From assembly GCA_036675505.1 (NCBI GenBank), contig JAKFEW010000143.1:1-64000 (forward strand): a stretch of 64,000 nt of DNA, given 5' to 3'. The position numbers were made by a program, and so were the translations under genes. This document shows positions 58,073 through 64,000 of this stretch, one piece after another (position 1 is the stretch's first letter; each line of letters opens with the position of its first letter). Origin of the DNA: JAKFEW01 sp036675505. GTDB taxonomy: Bacteria; Cyanobacteriota; Sericytochromatia; S15B-MN24; JAQBPE01. The notes under the pieces were generated by a model. The model worked only from the letters and a program-made list of their open reading frames with translations. It was not told the origin of the DNA and searched no databases.

Positions 58073-59143
58073 ATGTCTCGTTCGACGTGGATCGGGATGC
58101 ACGCGGCGCTGGCGATGACGCTGGCGTTGAGCGCGTGCGGCAAGGCAGTCCCCCAGGCGGGCGCGACGGCGAAATCGGCGGCGATCGCCGAGGCGAAAGC
58201 CGTCGCGACGCTGCGCGGCGCCGTCGAGAAGGCCGACGCCGATCTGTTCGCGCGGCGCGACGCCGACGGCGACGGCCGCCTCGCGCGCGCCGAGCTCGCC
58301 GACCTGCCCGACGAGGCGTTCGCCACGCTCGACGCGGACCATGACGGCCGCCTGACCCCTGCCGAGGCCGTCGCCCAGGCGGCCCCCGCCGAGGCGCGTG
58401 CGCGCATGGCCGCGCAGATGGCGCGGGCGTCGCGGCTCGAGGCCGTGACCGACGAGCGGGCGGAGCAGGCGCTCACAGGCCTGCCGCTCACCGCCGCCGA
58501 GACGCGCACCACGGCGGAGCGCCTGTTCGACGGCGACCCCCGGCCGCCCGAGGGGCTCGGCAAGAGCGGCCCGCCGGTCGTGATCGTGCCCGGCTACCTG
58601 GACGGCAGCTGGTACTTCGCCGCGGTGCGCAGCCGCACCCACGCGATCGGCCGGGCCACCCACGTGCTGCCGCTCTTCCCGAACATCGGCGACGTCACGA
58701 TCACGGCCCAGCGGTTGCGCGCCTTCGTCGAGAAGGTGAAGGCCGACACCGGGGCGGCCACGGTCGACATCGTCGCCCACAGCGAAGGCGGCCTGATCTC
58801 GCGGCACTACATCAAGTTCCTCGGCGGCGACGCGCATGTCGGCCGGCTGGTCACGCTCGGCACGCCGCATCACGGCACGGTGCTCGGCTTCATCGGCCCC
58901 GGCCAGGGCGCCCACCAGATGCAGCCGGGCTCGGCGTTCCTCAACGAGCTGAACGCGGGCGACGAGTCGTGGGGCGCTGTGAAGTACACCTCGATCCGCG
59001 CGGGCCTCGACGAGATCATCATCCCGCACAGCTCCCCGATCCAGGAAGGCGCCGAGAACCACAGCGTTTCGTGGATCGAGCATGCGACCTTGCTCACCAG
59101 CAAGCGCGCCTGGCGGCATGTCGAGGCGGGCCTGGCCCGTTAG
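58073..59143 (+). CDS. Lipoprotein with two EF-hands fused to an alpha/beta-hydrolase lipase domain
   Basis: A 356-residue protein from ATG 58073 after GGAGGG. Lipobox LALSAC. Two consecutive calcium loops: DADGDGRLARAE and DADHDGRLTPAE (about residues 60-105), canonical EF-hands. A linker follows, then a lipase-like alpha/beta hydrolase: VVIVPGYLDGSWYF (oxyanion), nucleophile in AHSEGGLISRHY, Asp in RAGLDEIIIPHSS and His in SWIEHATLL. Similar to class-2 (LipA/EstA) secreted lipases. Calcium binding may stabilise or regulate it outside the cell. Possible -10 TATATT at 58036-58041. Confidence 0.88.
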   Translation: MSRSTWIGMHAALAMTLALSACGKAVPQAGATAKSAAIAEAKAVATLRGAVEKADADLFARRDADGDGRLARAELADLPDEAFATLDADHDGRLTPAEAVAQAAPAEARARMAAQMARASRLEAVTDERAEQALTGLPLTAAETRTTAERLFDGDPRPPEGLGKSGPPVVIVPGYLDGSWYFAAVRSRTHAIGRATHVLPLFPNIGDVTITAQRLRAFVEKVKADTGAATVDIVAHSEGGLISRHYIKFLGGDAHVGRLVTLGTPHHGTVLGFIGPGQGAHQMQPGSAFLNELNAGDESWGAVKYTSIRAGLDEIIIPHSSPIQEGAENHSVSWIEHATLLTSKRAWRHVEAGLAR

Positions 59144-59256
59144 GGCCGGCCAGGCCTCGAGCCCCAAATCCGCCAACCCCAGCCAGCGCCGGGCGTCGCC
59201 GATGTCGACGCCCGGCGCTTCCAGATCTGCCTCCAGCCTTCCATCTCGCCTTGTGG

Positions 59257-59419
59257 TTAAGACGAAGATAAGGGATTCGTGACAAAAATCACAAGAATCG
59301 ACCGGGCGTTAAGATGCTGAATAACCTGTCGTGATGCCGACTTAACACGTTCTTACACAAAGTTTTACAAAAAACTTGGACGAAAAGGCTTTAAGTTTAC
59401 CTTAACCCTGTGGTATAAC
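59257..59419 (+). promoter_or_regulatory. TTAA-rich upstream region and promoter of the HAD gene
   Basis: The gene-free stretch 59144-59505 is AT-rich from 59257 on. TTAA at 59391-59394 and 59402-59405 are exactly 11 bases apart, directly before an extended -10 TGGTATAAC (59414-59419). Further upstream are TTAA 59257 with ATAA 59268 (11), TTAA 59309, TTAA 59342 (33 from 59309) and TTAC 59353 (11). The leader from about 59425 to the ATG has two GC hairpins (59437-59458 and 59461-59478). Likely an activator-dependent promoter; the first 100 bases (59144-59256) show nothing recognisable. Confidence 0.55.
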
Positions 59420-59505
59420 ATTCTTGTGCTGTTAAGCGGAGCGTATGAGAGCGCTCCGACCGCCGGGGGGGCCCGGCGCAGCCTGAGAGAGAGAGTAGCA
59501 AGGCA

Positions 59506-60342
59506 ATGACGACGACGTCCGCCTTCCCGGCGGCGGCCAAGGCCGCGCCCCTGGAAGCCATCGAGCATGCAGTCCAAGCCCACGCCGCACGGGGCGAGCG
59601 CGTCCAGATCGTTTTCGATCTCGACGACACCCTGTTCCTCGTTCGCCCGCGCAAGCGCGCCATCTTCCGTGAGCTGTCGGCTGCCTTCGCCCACGACGTG
59701 ACGATCGCGACGTCGCTCGCCACGCTGGCCGACGGCGACATTCCTTACGACGTCGTCGAGGCGCTCGCCAACGTCGGCATCCACGCCGATGAGCACGTCG
59801 GCGCGATCAAGGGCGCGTTCTTCGCGCGCTTCTTCGACGGCGGCTACACCGTTCACGACGCGCTGAACGACGGCGCTTGCGAATACGTGAAGCGCCTGCA
59901 CGCCGCCGGCGCCCGCGTGGTCTATCTGTCGGGCCGTCCCGAGGAGATGCTGCCGTGCACGCTCCAGACCCTCGCGGACCACGGCTTCCCGATCGACGAG
60001 GCCACCACGACGGTCGTCCTCAAGCGCACCTGCGAGTCACACCTCGGCGACGTCGAGTTCAAAGCCGTGAAGGCCGAAGAGCTCGCGGCCTGGGGCAAGA
60101 CGCTCGCGGTCTACGACAACGAGCCCGCGAACCTGAACGCGATGCAGCCTGCGATGCCGGAAGCCGCGTACTTCCTGCTCGACACGGACCACAGCCCGAA
60201 CCCGCCGGCGATGGCGATGGACCACCACGTGGTGGTGGACTTCGCGGCGAAGCGCGCCCTGCTCGCCGCCTCCCTCGCCGCCACGCCCAGCTTCCGCCAC
60301 GGCGGCTGGACGCTGGAAGTCGCCGCCGAGTCGCGCGAGTAA
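59506..60342 (+). CDS. HAD-superfamily hydrolase
   Basis: A 278-residue protein from ATG 59506. HAD motif 1 is FDLDDTLFLV, with nucleophile and acid Asp; motif 2 is VYLSGRPEEM. A Lys in TVVLKRT and the motif-4 Asp in YDNEPANLNAM are present, so the site looks complete. A large helical insertion (residues 55-115) forms the cap. Substrate unknown; acid-phosphatase-like activity on a phosphomonoester is the plain expectation. Its promoter carries TTAA repeats, so it may respond to an OmpR/PhoB-type regulator. Confidence 0.82.
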   Translation: MTTTSAFPAAAKAAPLEAIEHAVQAHAARGERVQIVFDLDDTLFLVRPRKRAIFRELSAAFAHDVTIATSLATLADGDIPYDVVEALANVGIHADEHVGAIKGAFFARFFDGGYTVHDALNDGACEYVKRLHAAGARVVYLSGRPEEMLPCTLQTLADHGFPIDEATTTVVLKRTCESHLGDVEFKAVKAEELAAWGKTLAVYDNEPANLNAMQPAMPEAAYFLLDTDHSPNPPAMAMDHHVVVDFAAKRALLAASLAATPSFRHGGWTLEVAAESRE

Positions 60343-60346
60343 GCGC

Positions 60347-61315
60347 TCAGGCCTTGGCGGCGCTGAGCTCGAGCATCCGCTTGAGCGGCACCAGCGCGCG
60401 CAGGCGCAACGCCTCGTCCATCTCGATGCGCGGCTCGAGGTCGCGCAGCGCGAGGTAGATCTTCTCGAGCGTGTTCAGGCGCATGAACGGACACTCGTTG
60501 CACGCGCAGTTGCCCTCCGGCGGCGCCGGGATCAGCTTCGCGTCCGGCGCGGACTTCTGCATCTGGTGCATGACACCGGGCTCCGTCGCCACGATGTAGG
60601 TGCCCTGCGGGTTGGCCTTCACGTGGTTGAGCAGCGCGAGCGTCGAGCCGACCACGTCCGCCAGCGCGAGCACCGGCGCTTCGCACTCCGGGTGGGCCAA
60701 CACCACCGCGTCAGGATGCTCGTTCTTGAGGCCGGCCAGCTTGCGGGCCGAGAAGGTCTCATGGACGATGCAGCTGCCCTGCCAGAGCACCATGTCGCGG
60801 CCGGTCTGCTGGATCAGCCAGCGCCCGAGGTTCTTGTCCGGCGCAAAGATAATGCCGGTGCCCGCGGGGATGCTCTCGATCATCTTGACGGCGTTGCTCG
60901 AGGTGCAGATCAGGTCGCTCTCGGCCTTCACCTCGGCGGTGCAGTTGATGTACGACACGACCTTGTAGCCCGGGTACTGCGCCTTGAGCGCGCGCAGGCC
61001 CTCGCCGGTGGCGCTGTCGGCCAGCGAGCAGCCGGCGTTCATATCCGGCACCACCACGATGCGTGACGGGTTCAAGATCTTGGCGCCCTCGGCCATGAAG
61101 TGGACGCCCGCGAACAGGATCACGTCGGCGGTGGTCTTCTCGGCAGCCTGGGCCAGCGCCAGGCTGTCGCCGATGAAGTCCGCGATGTCCTGGATGTCGG
61201 GCTCCTGGTAGTAGTGCGCCAGGATCACGGCGTTGCGCTCGCGCTTGAGCCGCTCGATCGCGTCGAAGAGGTCGAGGTTGGGGTCGATGCCGGGCGTGGC
61301 GGCCTGGGTGGTCAT
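60347..61315 (-). CDS. nadA: Quinolinate synthase A
   Basis: A 322-residue protein with AGGAGG before ATG 61315. NadA blocks: ILAHYYQEPDIQDIADFIGDS, VVVPDMNAGCSLADS (Fe-S Cys), INCTAEVKAESD, HPECEAPVLALAD and CACNECPFMRLNT. With NadB it condenses iminoaspartate and DHAP to quinolinate using a 4Fe-4S cluster, starting NAD synthesis. The nnr gene at 35504 is also part of NAD(P)H maintenance. nadB and nadC are not in the window. It ends 4 bases from the convergent HAD gene. Confidence 0.97.
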   Translation of the reverse strand: MTTQAATPGIDPNLDLFDAIERLKRERNAVILAHYYQEPDIQDIADFIGDSLALAQAAEKTTADVILFAGVHFMAEGAKILNPSRIVVVPDMNAGCSLADSATGEGLRALKAQYPGYKVVSYINCTAEVKAESDLICTSSNAVKMIESIPAGTGIIFAPDKNLGRWLIQQTGRDMVLWQGSCIVHETFSARKLAGLKNEHPDAVVLAHPECEAPVLALADVVGSTLALLNHVKANPQGTYIVATEPGVMHQMQKSAPDAKLIPAPPEGNCACNECPFMRLNTLEKIYLALRDLEPRIEMDEALRLRALVPLKRMLELSAAKA

Positions 61316-61391
61316 AACTGCCTCCTGGTGTACTACTTACACTAACATATGGAAGACGGCTTGAAAACCCCTCGGTGTTCCGCCTCGAAGC

Positions 61392-61916
61392 CTAGACCGG
61401 GAGCTTGAAGTCTTCCTGAACCTTGCCATACAGATTGCTGACCGTGACGCTGACGCGCACGTTCATGATGCCGTCCGCGGAGGTCTGGATCAGGCCCTGG
61501 GGCACGAACCGCAGGGCGCCAGGCACCGGGAACTCGACGGCGAACGTGAACCAGAAGTCCACGCCTGTGGCTTGGGACCCGAGCTCCTTGAGCACGAGCT
61601 CGCCGTCCACCATCGACTTGAGCACCTGATTGTCGCTCTTCACCTTCTCGAGGTCGAAATCGAGCGGGCGGATGACCAGGCCGGCATCGGTGTGCTCGAC
61701 CTGGATCGCCCAGACCACGTCCACGTAGTAGTTCAACGCGCCGACCGGGTGGTTCTTCACGAGGTAGGCGCCCGGGCGACCGAGCTCCTTTACTTCCTTC
61801 ACGTCCTCGATCTTGTGGAGGAAGCCCTTGATGTCGGCGAAGTAGTCCTTGGCGGCGGGCATCCCGACGGGCAGCTCCCCGCCCTTCTCGCCGCGGCCCT
61901 TGAACGTCATGATCAT
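61392..61916 (-). CDS. DUF1997-like protein, uncharacterised
   Basis: A 174-residue protein with AAAGGA upstream of ATG 61916. It has a START/SRPBCC-like layout: YFADIKGFLHKIEDVKEVKEL at the start, alternating strands, and a C-terminal ALRFVPQGLIQTSADGIMNVRVSVTVSNL, the kind of block seen in DUF1997 proteins of Cyanobacteria and plants, whose function is unknown. No signal or membrane segment. The family match is by eye and tentative. Divergent from tmRNA. Confidence 0.6.
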   Translation of the reverse strand: MIMTFKGRGEKGGELPVGMPAAKDYFADIKGFLHKIEDVKEVKELGRPGAYLVKNHPVGALNYYVDVVWAIQVEHTDAGLVIRPLDFDLEKVKSDNQVLKSMVDGELVLKELGSQATGVDFWFTFAVEFPVPGALRFVPQGLIQTSADGIMNVRVSVTVSNLYGKVQEDFKLPV

Positions 61917-61951
61917 GGTGAATCGCGTCCTTTCCAGACAACCGATGCTCT

Positions 61952-61957
61952 ATCATA
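61952..61957 (-). promoter_or_regulatory. Extended -10 of the DUF1997-like gene
   Basis: On the minus strand GGGTATGAT gives TATGAT (plus 61952-61957), 36 bases before the ATG, back to back with the tmRNA promoter. Confidence 0.45.
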
Positions 61958-61980
61958 CCCACCCCAAACCCTGCCCTGGC

Positions 61981-62009
61981 TTGACATGACCCGACTCAAG
62001 CGGTATGAT
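61981..62009 (+). promoter_or_regulatory. Promoter of tmRNA
   Basis: TTGACA at 61981-61986, 17-base spacer, TATGAT at 62004-62009; the RNA 5' end is expected 12-13 bases later at 62022. Confidence 0.88.
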
Positions 62010-62021
62010 GTTACAACTACT

Positions 62022-62424
62022 GGGGATGTCACGGTTTCGACCGGGAGTTGATGGTAGTGACTGCGTGTCGAGGATGCCGACGTTACTCGTGAAACCAGCG
62101 GCAAACAGACAAATGCCAAGACCAACGTCTTCGCTCAGGTTCCCACGCCCAAGGTGATGAAGAACACGGTGGCTCTCGCCGCCTAGTCCTTCATTCCTCA
62201 GGTGAGGAATCTGCCCCCAGAGCTTGTGCCGATTAGGCTTTGGGGCAAATTAAGTCGGTTGCACTCACCAAACCGTCGATCATAGGTGAGCTAAGCCATA
62301 TTCGACTCGCGTTCTGATCTTTGCGCCGAGGAGAGGGCCAGAACGTTAACCAATTCCCAGGCTACACACGTAGACGTTGCTATGGTTTGCTTTCGGGACG
62401 CGAGTTCAATTCTCGCCATCTCCA
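62022..62424 (+). ncRNA. ssrA: Transfer-messenger RNA (tmRNA)
   Basis: About 403 nt, one piece. The 5' end GGGGATG pairs with CATCTCC (62417-62423, one G-U), followed by A 62424; CCA is not encoded (ACCT). GGTTTCGACCGGGAG follows the 5' acceptor strand as in other tmRNAs, and GCGAG-TTCAATT-CTCGC is the T-arm at the 3' end. The tag frame 62100-62186 begins GGC AAA CAG and ends VALAA before TAG: about 28 residues, longer than the common 10-15, starting GKQTNAKTN and ending MKNTVALAA. tmRNA with SmpB rescues stalled ribosomes; the RqcP-like gene at 44305 suggests a second rescue route. Confidence 0.93.
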
Positions 62425-62432
62425 CCTAACCC

Positions 62433-62475
62433 GAAAGACCGCCCGCCACCAGGCTTCTGGTGCGGGCGGTCTTTC
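62433..62475. terminator. Bidirectional terminator after tmRNA
   Basis: GAAAGACCGCCCGCCACCAG (62433-62452), loop GCTT, CTGGTGCGGGCGGTCTTTC (62457-62475) with one bulged base; A- and T-rich ends serve both tmRNA and the convergent hydrogenase-like operon. Confidence 0.85.
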
Positions 62476-62478
62476 ACT

Positions 62479-62967
62479 TCAGACTGAGAATCGGCGCCGG
62501 CGGATGCGCTGCTCGGCCTTGCCTACGGCGAGCAGGATGCCGTGGAGGAGCGCGAGCGGCCGCGGCGGGCAGCCGGGAATGTAGACGTCCACGGGCAGGA
62601 TGCGGTCCACGCCGCCGCAGGAACCATAGGCGCTGCCGACGATGCCGCCCGACAGGGCGCAGGCCCCCACCGCGATCACGATCTTGGGGTCGGGCGTCGC
62701 CTCGTAGGTGGCGCGGAGGGCCGGCTCGAGGGCGCGCGTGACGGGCCCCGTGACGAGCAGGGCGTCGGCGTGGCGGGGCGAGGCGACGAAATCGATGCCG
62801 AAACGCTGGATGTCGTAGTGCGGCGTCAGGAGTTGCGCGATTTCGATTTCGCAGCCGTTGCACGAGCCCGTGTCGACGAGGCGGATGTGCAAGGAGCGGC
62901 CGAACAGGGTCCGCACCCGCGCCAGAAGCTCGCTACCGGCGGTTTCGACGCTCTCGATTTCTTCCAT
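62479..62967 (-). CDS. Group-4 [NiFe]-hydrogenase-like small subunit (HyfI/NuoB type)
   Basis: A 162-residue protein from ATG 62967. It has the four cluster cysteines in the order of the NuoB / HyfI family: CNGCEIE, VGACALSGG (middle) and PGCPPRP. RFGIDFVASPRHADALLVTGPVTRALEPAL is also typical. It would carry the proximal 4Fe-4S cluster next to the large subunit on the cytoplasmic face of a membrane complex. It follows the ferredoxin gene after 5 bases; order large, ferredoxin, small matches HyfG-H-I. Complex I or related complexes remain an alternative. Confidence 0.88.
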   Translation of the reverse strand: MEEIESVETAGSELLARVRTLFGRSLHIRLVDTGSCNGCEIEIAQLLTPHYDIQRFGIDFVASPRHADALLVTGPVTRALEPALRATYEATPDPKIVIAVGACALSGGIVGSAYGSCGGVDRILPVDVYIPGCPPRPLALLHGILLAVGKAEQRIRRRRFSV

Positions 62968-62972
62968 GGCGC

Positions 62973-63344
62973 TCAACCTCGGTCTCCCCGTTTCTCTTCC
63001 GGCAGCGGAAACGCGACTGAGACCCGCAGGTCGTCCTTCGCCTTGACCGCGAGCTTGAACTTGTTGTTGAGGGCGATCGCCCCACGCGGACACGCTTCCT
63101 CGCACAGGCCGCAGAAGATGCAGGCCGCATGGTCGACCTCCCAGCGCGTGCGCCGCTCCTCGAGGTCGTCGTCCAGCGTGATCGCGTTCGTCGGGCAAAC
63201 CCGCACGCAATCGCCGCTGTGGTCGCACAGGTCGGGGTTGAGCATCACCAGGCCGCGGAACCGCGCAGGCGGAATCTCCGAGCCCGCGGGATCGGCGGGC
63301 GCGACCACGCCCCGTTTGATGCTCTCGAGCAAGATTCGCCACAT
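62973..63344 (-). CDS. Two-[4Fe-4S] ferredoxin subunit (HyfH/NuoI type)
   Basis: A 123-residue protein from ATG 63344. Two cluster motifs: CDHSGDCVRVCPTNAI and CIFCGLCEEACPRGAI. Spacing of the first motif is CxxxxxCxxxCP, not the usual CxxCxxC, so it may hold a modified cluster. The tail after the clusters (FKLAVKAKDDLRVSVAFPLPEEKRG) is charged. Electron-transfer link between small subunit and rest of the complex. The gene lies 14 bases after the large-subunit stop. Confidence 0.88.
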   Translation of the reverse strand: MWRILLESIKRGVVAPADPAGSEIPPARFRGLVMLNPDLCDHSGDCVRVCPTNAITLDDDLEERRTRWEVDHAACIFCGLCEEACPRGAIALNNKFKLAVKAKDDLRVSVAFPLPEEKRGDRG

Positions 63345-63358
63345 GGGGGGCTCCTATC

Positions 63359-64000
63359 CTAGCGGTCGCAGCAGGCGTAGCAGAGGTTGAAGCTCTTGTT
63401 GATCACCGGGAAGTCCGGCAGGATGTTGCCGAGCGCCGCGAGCTGCATGGCCGGCCAGTTCATGTAGGAGCTCGTGCGCACCTTGTGGCGGAAAACGGTG
63501 TCGTTCTCGCCCGCCATCACGAAGTGCAGGTTCTCGCCGCGCGCGCTCTCCGTCGCCTCGAAGGCCCAACTCCCAGGCCGGGCCTCCCCAGGCGTCGCGC
63601 GCAGCGGCGTGCCAGGCATGAGCGCGAGCGCCTGCTCGATGAGCCCCACGCTCTGGGAAAACTCCTCGGCCTTCACCTTCACGCGCGACAACACGTCCCC
63701 CCTGGCCCGCGTCGGCACCTCGAACGATAGCTTTTCATAGGCCGCGTAGGGATGGTCCCGACGGACGTCCAGGTCCACCCCCGTGGCCCGGGCGACCGGT
63801 CCGACCAGGCCCAGGTCGGCCGCGACGCCGGGCGACACGATGCCCGTCGTTTCCAGCCGGTCGAGCACGGACTCGCTGTGGAGCAAGATGTTCATGATCG
63901 CCGCCATGTCCCGCCTGAGCCCGGGCAACTCCCGCTCGAGACGGCGACGCAGCCCGGGCTCGATGTCGTTCTTGACGCCACCGACGGCGAGAAGCCCCAT
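63359..64000 (-). CDS. Group-4 [NiFe]-hydrogenase-like / 49-kDa large subunit, C-terminal part (partial)
   Basis: 213 residues are visible; the N-terminus is beyond base 64000. Complex-I 49-kDa-like blocks: LHSESVLDRLETTGIVSPGVAADLGLVGPVARATGVDLDVRRDHPY, SARGENLHFVMAGENDT and WPAMQLAALGNILPDFPVINKSF. The protein ends NLCYACCDR, so a C-terminal CxxC is retained where NiFe enzymes have DPCxxCxxR/H, while the DP is replaced by NL. The N-terminal RxCxxC pair is outside the window, so NiFe binding cannot be judged. If functional, it would be a membrane-bound hydrogenase or a complex-I-related relative. Confidence 0.82.
   Translation of the reverse strand: MGLLAVGGVKNDIEPGLRRRLERELPGLRRDMAAIMNILLHSESVLDRLETTGIVSPGVAADLGLVGPVARATGVDLDVRRDHPYAAYEKLSFEVPTRARGDVLSRVKVKAEEFSQSVGLIEQALALMPGTPLRATPGEARPGSWAFEATESARGENLHFVMAGENDTVFRHKVRTSSYMNWPAMQLAALGNILPDFPVINKSFNLCYACCDR

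Noticed and set aside
59353..59369. HLR1 (RpaB box) candidate TTACA ... TTACA
   Set aside because: The two TTACA copies are 12 bases apart, whereas HLR1 repeats are 10 apart start-to-start. Kept only as part of the AT-rich array.

Overview
The window is a GC-rich bacterial chromosome segment carrying only chromosomal-type genes: no insertion sequence, prophage, CRISPR array or rRNA was seen. The envelope is diderm: there are many lipobox lipoproteins, a LolC/E-type permease, an outer-membrane-like protein and mDAP-type MurE. The best lineage hint is the response regulator at 31329-32072, whose receiver and DNA-binding regions match cyanobacterial RpaB closely. A DUF1997-like protein, class II FBPase/SBPase (GlpX) and a group-4-type hydrogenase-like module agree with it. 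No photosynthesis gene is present. I infer a non-photosynthetic relative of Cyanobacteria (Sericytochromatia / Melainabacteria type), but sequence inspection alone cannot prove this.

Layout. 1-2.7 kb: end of tuf, two unknown proteins, a CAT-anticodon tRNA and a MerR-like coiled-coil protein. 2.7-10.4 kb: an ABC solute-binding lipoprotein divergent from an M28 peptidase, then murE followed by a tightly packed cassette (haem-oxygenase-like diiron protein, dipeptide epimerase, GH3 amide synthetase). 10.4-13.4 kb: a minus-strand operon of two lipid-anchored subtilases and a lipoprotein. 13.5-21.9 kb: a second MerR-like protein, a YfhO-like membrane protein, a 5'-nucleotidase, tilS and ftsH. 21.9-26.8 kb: a degenerate metallophosphoesterase, a third subtilase lipoprotein and a GGDEF signalling protein. 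26.9-41 kb: sugar-epimerase and cupin genes, a dihaem DUF1111 lipoprotein with DUF2330, cutA, the RpaB-like regulator, envelope genes, a LolC/E-like permease, glpX, nnr and two more DUF2330 proteins. 41-49.9 kb: pyk, eno, rqcP, a cysteine desulfurase, nitronate monooxygenase, two YtxH proteins and a DEAD-box-like protein that has lost its catalytic residues. 49.9-62 kb: lipoproteins, an oxidoreductase, a second cysteine desulfurase, trmB, an EF-hand/lipase fusion, a HAD hydrolase and nadA. 62-64 kb: tmRNA, then three hydrogenase-like subunits (large subunit cut by the window edge).

Two regulatory themes recur. Extended -10 promoters of the type TGGTAYAAT occur with poor -35 boxes, while tRNA, tmRNA and ftsH have good -35 and -10 boxes. 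Pairs of TTAA with an exact 11-bp period occur in four promoter regions (upstream of the M28 peptidase, subtilase/MerR-like, GGDEF and HAD genes). They resemble tandem half-sites of OmpR/PhoB-family regulators, and the window encodes one such regulator.

Most unusual content: the diiron protein / epimerase / GH3 cassette, the dead DEAD-box protein with an intact DbpA-type RNA-binding tail, the three DUF2330 proteins with a GCxGCA / membrane helix / Arg tail resembling a sorting signal, the TTAA repeats, and a metallophosphoesterase lacking its metal ligands.
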